From positions 1 to 46,497 of the IMG/VR virus record IMGVR_UViG_3300021477_000012: a stretch of DNA of 46,497 bases; one strand, 5' to 3'. This document shows, one piece after another, positions 20,644 to 29,411 of this stretch (its first letter is position 1; each line of letters begins with the position of its first letter). The position numbers were made by a program, and so were the translations under genes. Source of the stretch: a virus. The notes below the pieces were generated by a model, which saw nothing but the letters and a program-made list of their open reading frames with translations, searched no databases and was not told the origin of the DNA.

Positions 20644-21234
20644 TCAAGTATCTGACGGCTCGGGAAAATCGGCCTTGTCGTGAGCGGAGGCTGGCCTTTG
20701 CCCTTTCCGCATCTTTGAATGGCGAGGCCGATAATAGATCGTGGCCGTGTAACTGCCCTCATCTCCATCGGCGACTGCCCTTAACAGCCGCAGCGATATA
20801 TCAATTTCGACGAGCTTGCAGCCTTCGATCTCTTCAGTCATTTCGGGTTTCTCAATGTGTAGCCGCGCCTTTTTGAGGACTTCATTATCATCTTGCGCGA
20901 ATGCCAAGTTTGCGGCGGCAAGCTGCGCATTTTGAGCTAAGGTTTCGAACAGCTTCGCGCGCTCGTGCGCGTCGTAGTCGCGCCATAGCGCTTCGACTAG
21001 AGTTTCGGGTTGTACCGCACGCCACCCTGGCAGGATTTCCCAGGGCTGGCATTTCAACGGATCGGCGAGGCGATAAAGCCAAGCTTGGGTTAACGCGGTT
21101 TGTCCGCGTTCGAGCTTCGAAATCTGGGCGTCGTTAACGCCGACGGCCTGAGCCAAATCTCGCACTCGCATGCCCCTCGCCATCCGAAGTTCTTTTATCC
21201 GGTTGACGTATGGTTTCGATTGATAGGTTCGCAC
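20644..21234 (-). CDS. CI-like XRE-family repressor
   Basis: 196 residues. The helix-turn-helix is at residues 12-45 (RIKELRMARGMRVRDLAQAV then GVNDAQISKLERGQT). The remaining 150 residues are helical and do not show an S24 protease Ser/Lys pair, so SOS-type self-cleavage is not evident. Divergent from the Cro-like gene, with three operator-like sites between. A TATAAT on the minus strand (21313-21308) precedes it and overlaps one operator, which suggests autoregulation. Confidence 0.85.
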   Translation of the reverse strand: MRTYQSKPYVNRIKELRMARGMRVRDLAQAVGVNDAQISKLERGQTALTQAWLYRLADPLKCQPWEILPGWRAVQPETLVEALWRDYDAHERAKLFETLAQNAQLAAANLAFAQDDNEVLKKARLHIEKPEMTEEIEGCKLVEIDISLRLLRAVADGDEGSYTATIYYRPRHSKMRKGQRPASAHDKADFPEPSDT

Positions 21235-21288
21235 TTGGGCTCCTCGTAATTTTTTACCGTGTCACTACGTGAAACGATTATCCCGATA

Positions 21289-21357
21289 AACCGGTTCTAA
21301 TGCGGGCATTATAGCCGGTTTTGCGATCCGTTATCAGTTTCTTATCTAGAAACCGGC
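21289..21357. promoter_or_regulatory. Immunity operators: three ACCGG-centred sites
   Basis: AACCGGTT (21289-21296), AGCCGGTT (21313-21320) and GAAACCGGC (21349-21357) share an (A)ACCGG(T) core. The middle site overlaps the minus-strand TATAAT at 21308-21313, and the third lies 23 bases upstream of the Cro-side -35. Three related sites between divergent cI and cro genes is the classical switch layout. Confidence 0.6.
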
Positions 21358-21379
21358 GGCGCAATGAGAAAATTAACCC

Positions 21380-21408
21380 TTGACGCTCGCTGTGCAAATT
21401 TCTGTCAT
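21380..21408 (+). promoter_or_regulatory. Early rightward promoter (PR-like)
   Basis: TTGACG (21380-21385), 17-base spacer, TGTCAT (21403-21408). It points to the Cro-like gene at 21462, with a leader of about 45 bases carrying GGGAGG. This would drive the early plus-strand genes onward from 21462. Confidence 0.65.
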
Positions 21409-21461
21409 AGGGGAACCCGTCGGGAAACGGGGCTGGCCACCGCCAAAGAGGGAGGTCAAAA

Positions 21462-21713
21462 ATGATGACATTGCAAAAATGGACGGAAGTCCATCAACTT
21501 AATTCACGCAATGTAGCTAATTTACTCGGTGTCGATCGTTCACTTGCATATAAATGGCTGATGGGCGAGACCATCCCAAGTCCCGAGAATATGCGGGCCA
21601 TTTACCGCAAAACAGACGGTGAAGTCGAACCCAATGACTTTTACGATCTACCGCGACTGCGTCTAAAACGTCGCGCTCCTCCTGTTGGCCCGGTAACAGA
21701 ACTAACGGAATAA
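21462..21713 (+). CDS. Cro-like HTH protein
   Basis: 83 residues. HTH pattern KWTEVHQLNSRNVANLLGVD then RSLAYKWLMGETIPSPENMR, with YRKTDGEVEPNDFY. Small size, divergent position and a PR-like promoter make it the Cro partner of the switch. Ribosome binding site GAGGGAGG upstream of ATG 21462. The first early gene. Confidence 0.8.
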   Translation: MMTLQKWTEVHQLNSRNVANLLGVDRSLAYKWLMGETIPSPENMRAIYRKTDGEVEPNDFYDLPRLRLKRRAPPVGPVTELTE

Positions 21714-21740
21714 TCCCGAAAATAGTGCGGAGGGGCATTT

Positions 21741-21986
21741 ATGGCTCAGTCGCAACAATTGCGCATCGCCCTCGACGAGGCGCAGCTTCGCCGCCTCGTC
21801 GCGGGTCAGGTGGTGATCTTCAAGACGGGCGATCAGCAACGGATCGAAGTCCAGTGCATTCTTAGCGACATCGGCTGGTCGAAGATCCTGCAGGCGGTGT
21901 TCGATGGCATGGGATCGAAGGGTCCGCCCGACCCACCGGAAGCGCGCGAGTTCCTGCCGAACCGGTACACGCGGCGGCCGCAATGA
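21741..21986 (+). CDS. Hypothetical early protein, 81 aa
   Basis: 81 residues, MAQSQQLRIALDEAQLRRLV followed by AGQVVIFKTGDQQRIEVQCI. The segment LRRLVAGQVVIFKTG looks like a small beta domain seen in many phage early proteins. No recognised function. GGAGGGGC upstream of the ATG. The end overlaps the next gene by 4 bases. Confidence 0.65.
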   Translation: MAQSQQLRIALDEAQLRRLVAGQVVIFKTGDQQRIEVQCILSDIGWSKILQAVFDGMGSKGPPDPPEAREFLPNRYTRRPQ

Positions 21987-22468
21987 ATTACGAGGCCGCT
22001 TATAAGCAGGGGCCACTTTACTCCGAAAAATATTATCCGCGGGCATTTGTCGGCAGTGGCTTGATGAAAATGTGGGCTGGCGAAGAGAATTTGTCGCCTC
22101 TTGAGCGTTATATCGCCGGCTTCAGATTTAATCCGTGCCCCGAAGGCAGAATGTTCGAATTGCCATATCCGCCTTTTTCCGCTTGGGCATTGCGTGAAGC
22201 CGAAATTCTACTAACCAATGTGATAAGATTCGTCGCTGCAATCATGGGGAATGCAAGGCACTTGCCCGAACGCTTGCGCATTCTCGCCATGTTGCATCCC
22301 GATCTTGGCGTTAGGATAGTTGCCGCAGGGTATTTGTTGCTGTGTTACAAATTCGATTGTTTGTTGCCGCAAGGGCCGTATTTCGCGACTATGGATTATC
22401 CCGAAGATTGGGATCGTCCGTATGAAGACGGAAAAGCGTTTGCGCGGACTTGGGGTGAGCTTCGATGA
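21983..22468 (+). CDS. Hypothetical early protein, 161 aa
   Basis: 161 residues, mostly helical with many aromatic residues (MNYEAAYKQGPLYSEKYYPR, RYIAGFRFNPCPEG, VAAGYLLLCYKFDCLLPQGP). I do not recognise it. The codon use is more AT-rich than that of its neighbours, hinting at later acquisition. It overlaps the nuclease gene by 4 bases, so it is translated with it. Confidence 0.6.
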   Translation: MNYEAAYKQGPLYSEKYYPRAFVGSGLMKMWAGEENLSPLERYIAGFRFNPCPEGRMFELPYPPFSAWALREAEILLTNVIRFVAAIMGNARHLPERLRILAMLHPDLGVRIVAAGYLLLCYKFDCLLPQGPYFATMDYPEDWDRPYEDGKAFARTWGELR

Positions 22469-23331
22469 CCGGGCTCGCAACCATCATTCGCTGTAGCGCC
22501 CTAACGGGATACCCGGATTGCAATCGCCGCGGCGCGGCGCGACTGTTCTGGCGCGAAATCTCGGCGATGGGCTTCCGGTTGCGTTCGACGCCGCGCGGCA
22601 TCGGCGCCGCGATCGGCTCGGCCGTGCACAAGGCGGCCGAGATCATCCTCAAGGAAAAGGCCGAAACCGGCAATCTGCCGCCGTCGACGATCGCCGCCGA
22701 CTGCGCCGCCGAAACACTGGCCGAGAGCATGCGCGAAGGCGTCGAATTCGATCGCACGACCGCGAACCGGGTCGAAGGCGAGGTTACCGCGGTCGGGATG
22801 GCACGGGCCTATTACCGCGTGGTGGCGCCCGAGGTCGAACCGATCATCGTCGAGGAACGGCTAGAGGCCGAAGTGGCACCCGGTCTGATCTTGTCGGGCC
22901 AGCCGGACGTCGTGGCGCGCGAGCCACATCGCGTGCGCGATTTGAAAACTTCGCTCCGTGACGGCGGCAGTCACGCGCCACAAATCGGCGGCTATTCGCT
23001 GTTGGCCCGTAGTCACGGCCTCGACATTCAGGAAGCGGCGGTCGACAACATCAAGCGCGTCGCCATCGGCAAGCCGCAGCCCGACCCGATATCGAAACCG
23101 GTCGCGGTCGCCCAGGCCGAGACGGCGGCGATCAACATCCTGCGTCATATCGAGGGCGACCTCGCGACGTTCCGCAACGGCGACCCGGTGCGCCGGATCC
23201 TGCCCGGCGACCCGTGGGCGTTCCAGGCGAACCCCAGCTCGATCTTGTGCAGCCCGAAATACTGCCCGGCCTTCGGCACTGAATTCTGCCGCGAGGGAGA
23301 CCCGGCAAAAGAAAGGAATGGGGTGGGATGA
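22465..23331 (+). CDS. PD-(D/E)XK nuclease, RecB/Cas4-like
   Basis: 288 residues. N-terminal Cys (SALTGYPDCNRRGAARLF), GAAIGSAVHKAAE near 45-57, then the nuclease core VEERLEAEV, LSGQPDVVAREPHRVRDLKT (catalytic PD...D-x-K) and PQIGGYSLLAR. A C-terminal group ILCSPKYC...FGTEFC with the N-terminal Cys could hold an Fe-S cluster, as in AddB/Cas4 relatives. It likely acts as a phage recombination exonuclease, next to a candidate annealing protein and an SbcC-like ATPase. Confidence 0.8.
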   Translation: MTGLATIIRCSALTGYPDCNRRGAARLFWREISAMGFRLRSTPRGIGAAIGSAVHKAAEIILKEKAETGNLPPSTIAADCAAETLAESMREGVEFDRTTANRVEGEVTAVGMARAYYRVVAPEVEPIIVEERLEAEVAPGLILSGQPDVVAREPHRVRDLKTSLRDGGSHAPQIGGYSLLARSHGLDIQEAAVDNIKRVAIGKPQPDPISKPVAVAQAETAAINILRHIEGDLATFRNGDPVRRILPGDPWAFQANPSSILCSPKYCPAFGTEFCREGDPAKERNGVG

Positions 23332-24347
23332 AAGATCAAAAGACGGAACAATTCCTCGAGCAGGGCGGCTACCGCTACGAATATCACCCGCACGTTGATT
23401 TCTCGGAAATCGATCTCAAGGCGTCCTATGAAAACCCGGCACGATTGTTGCGCCGCGTCGATGAAGATCGAGCGATCAGTTACGCGCTGGCAATGGAGGA
23501 AGGGACCGAATTCCCGGCCATTGTGCTGTTGACCCATGACGGCATCCCCCCCGCGCAATATCTGATCGCGACTGGGGTGCACCGCACCGAGGCGGCGAAA
23601 TTAGCCAATCGCACGGATTGCGATGCTTATGTCGTGACCGAGGGTGATGTTTATCGCCGGGAATCGTTGATCCGCCGTCTGAACACAATTGAAGGCCAGG
23701 GGGTGTCGATCCGCGATCGCGTTCTGCAGGTCTTACAGTTGCATGAGACCTATCCTGATCGCTCGCTGAAGCAACTTGCGAAAGAATGGAACCTGAAGGA
23801 AGGACAGGTCAAAACCGGCTGGACGGAACAGCAAGCCATGATACGCGGGCGGCGCTTTGGTTTTGATTTTGCCAAAGCGAAGCTGTCGCGGTCGAGCGTC
23901 TTGGCATTGCAGGGCATTCAAAACGATGTTGTGTTTGGCAAAGCAGCACAATTCGCCGTCTTGGCTGGTGCTTCAACCGCCGAAGTCGATGAGCTTTGCA
24001 AAGAGGTCAAGAAAACCCGCGATGAAGCCTCTGGTTTGGCGACGGTAGAGCGGGCGACGCAAACCGCGGCGACGCGCAAGATGCAGGTCCAAGCCAAACA
24101 CGGTCGCATCTCACCGGCGCCAGCGACCAAATTCTTCGCGACAATTCGCACTCTCAATAACCTGGCCGACAAGGGCATTGAACAATTGTATCTGTCGGCC
24201 TATTCGCGGCAGGATCTGGCGCGCGTCTTATGCGACGGCACCATTGACCTGCTGAAACGGGTTATCGCCGAGCTCGACCGCATCAAACGTCTGGAAACGC
24301 CGCCGAGTCTGCGCCGCGGCGTCGGCGGCGTGGAATTGCACGTCTAA
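23328..24347 (+). CDS. ParB-like partition/regulatory protein 3
   Basis: 339 residues. Residues 1-130 follow the ParB N-domain: YRYEYHPHVDFSEIDLKASY, FPAIVLLTHDG, QYLIATGVHRTEAAKLANRT (a G-x-H-R box), then a linker LIRRLNTIEGQGVSIRDRVL and an HTH-like LKQLAKEWNLKEGQVKTGW. The C-terminal half is helical. Unlike the two short ParB-fold proteins at 12434-14209, it has the full ParB domain series, so a DNA-binding role such as plasmid-like partition or gene control is plausible. No ParA is seen in the window. Confidence 0.8.
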   Translation: MKDQKTEQFLEQGGYRYEYHPHVDFSEIDLKASYENPARLLRRVDEDRAISYALAMEEGTEFPAIVLLTHDGIPPAQYLIATGVHRTEAAKLANRTDCDAYVVTEGDVYRRESLIRRLNTIEGQGVSIRDRVLQVLQLHETYPDRSLKQLAKEWNLKEGQVKTGWTEQQAMIRGRRFGFDFAKAKLSRSSVLALQGIQNDVVFGKAAQFAVLAGASTAEVDELCKEVKKTRDEASGLATVERATQTAATRKMQVQAKHGRISPAPATKFFATIRTLNNLADKGIEQLYLSAYSRQDLARVLCDGTIDLLKRVIAELDRIKRLETPPSLRRGVGGVELHV

Positions 24348-25054
24348 TGGGGTGGCAAGCCGAAGTCTTCGCCCGATTGCGCGATCGCCAATGGCACAAA
24401 CTGGGCGAGTTGTTCGAAGCGGTCGAGCAGCAAATCCCGCTGCATTACGCGATGCGTTATGTGATGCACCCGGGGCGCAGCCGCACGCGCACCGAAATGC
24501 CGGTCAACAGTGTCGCGCGCTGGGAATATTTTCTCAGCACTGTGGGGACGATCGGCATCGAGAGCGACGGGGACCCTTGCAAACGTAAATGGAGCGACCA
24601 CGCTCGTTTGCGCTATGTCGCCGACCAAGTGTGCGGCGATTGCGGCGGTCCGGTCATCAAAGCAACCTGGGCGGCACATCATTCGGTCGCTTGCCTCGCC
24701 TGCGAGGCGGCGCCAGCACTGCGCGACCTGCCGCCGCCAACGAAAACCATCATCCCGGTCCCGCCGCTGCGGCCGATTTCGGAAAAAATGTCGGTACCGG
24801 CGATTGTGATGCAGGCCCCGAGGCCCGCACCAGCAAAGCCGCCGCCGGCGTGGTTCTATCGCTTCCGCCGGGCATTCGCTGTTTACCTGAAATTCAAACG
24901 ATTGCCGTTTCTGTCGCCGACTAAAATTCAAAGGGAATTGGACCGCTATCACGATAACGTGGATCAAGTGTGTTTGCGCTACGGCAAGCCTCCGCTTACG
25001 CAACCCGAATTGAACGGATGGGTGCAGAATTACTTTCAGACGCATCCGCGTTAG
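24347..25054 (+). CDS. Hypothetical zinc-binding early protein
   Basis: 235 residues. A helical N-terminus (EVFARLRDRQWHKLGELFEA), a CGDCGG ... HHSVACLACE zinc site near 100-123, and a Pro-rich linker leading to a basic WFYRFRRAFAVYLKFKRLPF end. The family is unknown to me. It abuts the ParB-like gene with one base of overlap. Confidence 0.65.
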   Translation: MGWQAEVFARLRDRQWHKLGELFEAVEQQIPLHYAMRYVMHPGRSRTRTEMPVNSVARWEYFLSTVGTIGIESDGDPCKRKWSDHARLRYVADQVCGDCGGPVIKATWAAHHSVACLACEAAPALRDLPPPTKTIIPVPPLRPISEKMSVPAIVMQAPRPAPAKPPPAWFYRFRRAFAVYLKFKRLPFLSPTKIQRELDRYHDNVDQVCLRYGKPPLTQPELNGWVQNYFQTHPR

Positions 25055-25130
25055 TTGATAGGCGTCCCTCCCCGAAGGCGGACACCGCGAAGAACACGAT
25101 CCGCCGCAACCCCGCATAGCGAGGAAGTAG

Positions 25131-26234
25131 ATGGCTCAGACCACCCGCCCGCAACTCGTCGCCCCGCGCCAGGTCGCTACGCTCGACGCCGTCCGCACGA
25201 TGACCGGCGGATTTGACATTGACGCCTGGCACGTGATGGAGGAGCGCGACAACGCGCTGATCGCCGACGAGGTCCTGCACGGGCCGGGCTCATCGAAATT
25301 CGTTTACAGTTTCGACATCGCCGGCCAGCGCGAGCCCGCGACCGGGATCAGCGTCGTCGGCGCCCGCCACTTGGCGAACCACTACAAGGGTCTAAAGCAT
25401 CGTCTCGTGGCCGCGACGCAAAAGACGGGAGCACTCTTCATCTTTACCAGTTATCCGGCCGAGAACATGCCGATGACGGTCTCGTGCTCGGTCGTCCCGG
25501 AGCTCGAGAACGAAGACGATTTTTATTCGGCTATCTGCGAAGTAATCGACGTCAAAACGGGGAACAGTCTCCAGTCCGAGCGGCGCGAATTGCGGTATGG
25601 GGAACGCCAAGGCGGCGGGCAGTTCGAGCGGCCGCATTACGCGACGATCGCGCAATCGAAAGCCTATCGCAATGCCGTCCTCGCCCTCATCCCGCAGGAC
25701 ATCGCGATCCGCTGGAAGCTCGAAATGCTGCGGCTAAAAAAGGAAGAGGTCATCACCGAGTCGGTGATCGACCAGAAGCGCGCCAACGTGCTGCAATTCG
25801 CGGCGCAAAGGGCCATCGCCCTCGACCGCCAGGCTATCGATCATCTGACCCTCGACCAAATCGCCGGGCTCGGCGACGCCGCCCGCGAGGGGCGGTTGCC
25901 AGCCTTTGTCGAGGCGGCACGGGCGCTCGGCCTCGAGGTCGCGCAAGAGTCCACCGAGGCGGCGAGAACGCCCGCGCCGGCCGCAGCGGCGCCCGCTGAA
26001 AGCGCAAATCGCCGGCGGGCGGCAACCGTAGCCCCGGCGCAAACCACCGCCGCAGCGGCCCCCAATCGGCCGGAGGAGCCGGCTGATCGTCCTCGGGAGG
26101 ATGCAGCAGTCGGGCAGCAACCTTCCGAGGGCGCGCCGCCGCAACCCGGCGGGGAACGGGCGCCACCAGGTGGTCAGCCGGCGCAACAGACGGCACAACC
26201 CGCGCAACGGCGCCGGGTCAATTTCGAGGCGTGA
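25131..26234 (+). CDS. Candidate single-strand annealing / recombination protein
   Basis: 367 residues. Residues 1-220 form a globular domain containing GAGISVVGARHLANHY-like sequence (ATGISVVGARHLANHYKG) and ATIAQSKAYRNAVLALIPQD; the S-K-A-x-R-N-A-x-x-x-x-I-P pattern occurs in phage annealing and recombination proteins. The last 110 residues are an Ala/Pro/Gln-rich tail. Context (PD-(D/E)XK nuclease upstream, SbcC-like ATPase downstream) supports recombination. Family membership is not established. GAGGAAG upstream of ATG 25131. Confidence 0.45.
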   Translation: MAQTTRPQLVAPRQVATLDAVRTMTGGFDIDAWHVMEERDNALIADEVLHGPGSSKFVYSFDIAGQREPATGISVVGARHLANHYKGLKHRLVAATQKTGALFIFTSYPAENMPMTVSCSVVPELENEDDFYSAICEVIDVKTGNSLQSERRELRYGERQGGGQFERPHYATIAQSKAYRNAVLALIPQDIAIRWKLEMLRLKKEEVITESVIDQKRANVLQFAAQRAIALDRQAIDHLTLDQIAGLGDAAREGRLPAFVEAARALGLEVAQESTEAARTPAPAAAAPAESANRRRAATVAPAQTTAAAAPNRPEEPADRPREDAAVGQQPSEGAPPQPGGERAPPGGQPAQQTAQPAQRRRVNFEA

Positions 26235-26242
26235 GGCGAAAG

Positions 26243-26830
26243 ATGGAAGAAATCGAGCGTCTCGAAATCGACCCCGATCGTTTCGAGATCGGCCGGACGA
26301 TCGCGTCGATCGACGAGTCGACGACCGTCCAAATCGGCGAAGGTAAGGACCGGCTTCTGGTGCGCGCGTCGCCGCGTCGCGAAGGTTGCGGCGAGTGCAC
26401 CTTTTGCTGCACCGCCCTCGGCATTAACGAATTGCAAAAGCTGCCGATGACCCGGTGTCGGCATGTTGCCGGAAAGGGCTGCGGGATTTACCCAAACCGC
26501 CCCAAACCATGCCAGGAATATGCCTGCGGCTGGTTGCTCGGCAATTTCGATGCGCGCTTCCGGCCCGATCGCGTCGGCGCCTCGGTGACGTTCTATGTCG
26601 CGCCAGACTTCGGGTTTTATGCGGTTGTCGTCGTCAACAGCGCAAAGGTCCACCACAAGCGGCTGCGCCAGCTGCTCGATCGGCTGTTCAGTCAGCTGCC
26701 GGAAATCCGCGTCATCTATGACGACAAGCACGGGTCGATTTACCGCCACGGTCAGCCGCCGCAGCGCTTTCGCATGATGGAACGGCCCCCGGGCGATTAC
26801 GAAAACGCGCTCTACCTCATGCTGGATTGA
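26243..26830 (+). CDS. YkgJ-family cysteine-cluster protein
   Basis: 195 residues from ATG 26243. Cysteine cluster CGECTFCC, then TRCRHVAGKGCGIYPNRPKP, CQEYACGW: the C-x2-C-x2-CC ... C ... GC-x-IY-x-x-RP-x-x-C pattern of the YkgJ zinc/iron-binding family. The role of the family is not settled; some members serve as metal-site proteins. A GTG at 26231 is an alternative start, but GGCGAAAG fits the ATG better. Confidence 0.8.
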   Translation: MEEIERLEIDPDRFEIGRTIASIDESTTVQIGEGKDRLLVRASPRREGCGECTFCCTALGINELQKLPMTRCRHVAGKGCGIYPNRPKPCQEYACGWLLGNFDARFRPDRVGASVTFYVAPDFGFYAVVVVNSAKVHHKRLRQLLDRLFSQLPEIRVIYDDKHGSIYRHGQPPQRFRMMERPPGDYENALYLMLD

Positions 26831-26836
26831 TCGGCG

Positions 26837-28531
26837 ATGAACATCGAAATCGCGCTGCGCAATTTCCGCGGTTGCGAGCGCGCCGATATCGAATGCGCGC
26901 CGATCGCCCTCGTCGCGGGCAGGAACGCCGCCGGCAAGTCGAGTCTGGCGCAGGCGACGGGTGCCGTGTTGTGCGGCGCCGGCTTGCCGCTCGCCGGTCT
27001 CGCGAAGGCCTCGGCCGGATTGCTGGTCAAGAGCGGCGCCAACGAAGCACGCATCGTGATCAAGGGGGAATCGGGAACAGCGCGGATCGATTGGCCCGCC
27101 TGTCAGCCTTCGGCGCAGGGCGAACCGCCGGCGGCGTCGGTTTATGCCGCGGGGCTCTTGAGCATCGCTGTTGAAGCGCCGGCAGACCGCGCCCGAACCC
27201 TCGGCAAATACTTGCACGCCGATCCGACGCGCGAGGATCTCGCCCGCGCCCTCGTCGACGAGGAGATGGACGACGACGCGGTTGCCGTCATCTGGAAACT
27301 GATCGAGGCGCAGGGCTGGGATGGCGCGCACACGCTGCGCAAGGAAAAGGGCACCGAATACAAGGGCGCCTGGCGCCAGGTCACCGGGGCGAACTGGGGC
27401 AACCGCGTCGGCGCCTCGTGGGTTCCGGCCGGTTGGCAGTTCGAATTTGAGGAGCCAAAGGAAAACGATCTGCTCGCCGCACTCGCGCTCGCCAAGGGGA
27501 ACCACGACAAGGCGATTGCCGCCGCCGCCGTGTCGGGCGCGGAGCGAACTCGGCTCGCGGCCGAGGCAGCAGCTGTCGAACCCCGCAAGGACGCCTTGCA
27601 ACAGGCCGAGGCGACTGCCGAACGGCTCGCCGGCGAGCTTGTCGTCGCCCGACAGGCGCGCGCCGCGCTGCCCCCGGGCACTGTCGATCCGGGCATGCCG
27701 TGCCCGCACTGCGGCGCCTTTGTCGTGTTGCGCCGGGTCAATCTCGCCGAAACCCGGCTCGAACCGGCTGAGGCGGCGCCGCCCGCTTCTGAACTCAAAA
27801 AGCGCCGCGATGCGATTGCCAGAACCGATGGCGATGTCAGCCGGTTGACCGGTCAGGTGGGCGAGGCCGATCACGCCGTCGACCAAGCCCGCTTTAGTAT
27901 GCAAACCGCTCTACTCGCCCGCACCAGTCTCGACAAGATGCCGCCGCCGACCGAGGCCGAAGTCGATGTCGAGGCCGCCAAGGCGGAGGTTGATGCCGCC
28001 CAACAGCGGCTGATCGGGTTCCGGCAAAAGCGCGACGCCGACGATCTGCACGACAAGATCATGACCAACAACGCGGTGATCGACATTCTGGCGCCCGACG
28101 GGCTGCGAGCGAAAAAGCTCGGCCACGTCCTCGAACTGTTCAACACCGCGCAGCTCGGCCGGCTGAGTCTCGCCGCGGGCTGGAACCAGGTCACTGTCGA
28201 TGCCGAAATGACATTCGTCTATGGCGGGCGACCCTACGCGCTGTTGTCGACCAGCGAGCAATATCGGGTCCGCGCCGTGCTGCAGGTGGCGATGGCGCAT
28301 CTCGACGGCTCGGCGATGGTGGTGCTCGACGCCGCCGATGTCCTCGACGGTCCCACCCGCTCAGGCTTGTTCGATCTGCTTGATGAAGCCGGGCTGCCGG
28401 CTCTCATCTGCATGACGCTCTCGCGGCGGGAGCAGGTCCCGGACATCGAGGCGGACGGGCTTGGCATGTCCTACTGGATCGAGGACGGCGTCGCGCAGCC
28501 GCTGCACGAGCTCGCCGAGGCCGCGGCATGA
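26837..28531 (+). CDS. SbcC/RecF-like AAA ATPase with zinc hook
   Basis: 564 residues. N-terminal MNIEIALRNFRGCERADIEC, Walker A GRNAAGKSS at 28-36, coiled coil from about 215, zinc-hook CPHC at 289-292, second coiled coil, signature LSTSEQYRVRA near 470, Walker B AMVVLDAADVL near 495, so it has the whole ABC/SMC-type layout in short form. It would act in end processing or recombination, with the nuclease and annealing candidates upstream; a separate SbcD-like nuclease is not seen. Confidence 0.85.
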   Translation: MNIEIALRNFRGCERADIECAPIALVAGRNAAGKSSLAQATGAVLCGAGLPLAGLAKASAGLLVKSGANEARIVIKGESGTARIDWPACQPSAQGEPPAASVYAAGLLSIAVEAPADRARTLGKYLHADPTREDLARALVDEEMDDDAVAVIWKLIEAQGWDGAHTLRKEKGTEYKGAWRQVTGANWGNRVGASWVPAGWQFEFEEPKENDLLAALALAKGNHDKAIAAAAVSGAERTRLAAEAAAVEPRKDALQQAEATAERLAGELVVARQARAALPPGTVDPGMPCPHCGAFVVLRRVNLAETRLEPAEAAPPASELKKRRDAIARTDGDVSRLTGQVGEADHAVDQARFSMQTALLARTSLDKMPPPTEAEVDVEAAKAEVDAAQQRLIGFRQKRDADDLHDKIMTNNAVIDILAPDGLRAKKLGHVLELFNTAQLGRLSLAAGWNQVTVDAEMTFVYGGRPYALLSTSEQYRVRAVLQVAMAHLDGSAMVVLDAADVLDGPTRSGLFDLLDEAGLPALICMTLSRREQVPDIEADGLGMSYWIEDGVAQPLHELAEAAA

Positions 28532-29019
28532 CCCTCGACGATTGGCTCGCCGCGAATTGCCGCTACCTCGAGGCGACGGTCCAAGACCTGCCGGCGAAGG
28601 GTGACTTGCCGCCGTTTTTCGCCGCAATGAAAGACGGTATGCCGATTGTCGTGGGACTCGATTTTCGGATGCTCGACAAGGCCTTGGCGGTCAATCTGTT
28701 TCAGGCAGTTCTCAAACGCGCCGGGGCCGATCAGTACGCGATCATCGTCGCCGCCTGGTATGTGAGGGTGCGCCAGGACGAAAATTTCGACGCCACCTTT
28801 CGACAACTTGATCGAGAAGGTACGGGCGGCGCCTACAAGGATCAGCGGCGCGAATGCTATCAGGTCGTTGTCGGCGACCGCGAGCGCTCGCTGGGCGCGC
28901 TCTTTGACGTCGAACGCGACTACAAAGGCAAAATCCGCCGCCTGATCCGGCAATCGGGCACGCCCAAAGATATGTTCGGCCGCATGGTCGATCTGCTGGT
29001 CCCCCAGACGAGGCACTGA
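28528..29019 (+). CDS. Hypothetical early protein, 163 aa
   Basis: 163 residues. MTLDDWLAANCRYLEATVQD, MPIVVGLDFRMLDKALAVNL, AIIVAAWYVRVRQDENFDAT, YQVVVGDRERSLGALFDVER. An alternating alpha/beta pattern, no recognised family. It overlaps the ATPase by 4 bases, so it could be its accessory protein. Confidence 0.65.
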   Translation: MTLDDWLAANCRYLEATVQDLPAKGDLPPFFAAMKDGMPIVVGLDFRMLDKALAVNLFQAVLKRAGADQYAIIVAAWYVRVRQDENFDATFRQLDREGTGGAYKDQRRECYQVVVGDRERSLGALFDVERDYKGKIRRLIRQSGTPKDMFGRMVDLLVPQTRH

Positions 29020-29020
29020 A

Positions 29021-29407
29021 ATGGCGCGAATAGACGATGGGAACGGCGATCTCCCCGACCTCGGCCCGTGCTGCATGTGCGAGGGCGGGCCCACGCACAA
29101 CCTGATCATGTTAAGTCAACGCGGCGCGATCCCCGGCCACGGCTGGGGCTGTGTCGTCTGCGATCTGCCGCTCGACGGCGCCTATGCGGTGCTGTGCGAG
29201 GCCTGCATCATCCGGTGGCAGCAGGACAATTCATTGTTGACAATCGCGTGCCGTGGCTGGCCCGGCGAGGGCCGCATCCCGATCGCGGAGTTGCCGGCGG
29301 GCGCGTTCGACCACGATATGAGCAAGCACCCGGAGGAGGCAGCCCGAGCCTATAAAATGAGGCAGGAAATCGAAGTGCCACAAGACCCAACGCCGACCGT
29401 GAACTAA
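29021..29407 (+). CDS. Cysteine-rich hypothetical protein
   Basis: 128 residues. Two cysteine groups, CCMCEGG near 17-23 and CVVCDLPLDG ... LCEACIIRWQ near 44-67, giving a likely double zinc site, then a charged tail. No family recognised. It starts 1 base after the preceding stop, so it is in the same operon. Confidence 0.65.
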   Translation: MARIDDGNGDLPDLGPCCMCEGGPTHNLIMLSQRGAIPGHGWGCVVCDLPLDGAYAVLCEACIIRWQQDNSLLTIACRGWPGEGRIPIAELPAGAFDHDMSKHPEEAARAYKMRQEIEVPQDPTPTVN

Positions 29408-29411
29408 CCCC

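Noticed and set aside
26174-27904. Long minus-strand ORF (576 codons) opposite the YkgJ-like and SbcC-like genes
   Set aside because: Antisense shadow; no recognised domain, and both plus-strand genes have clear motifs.
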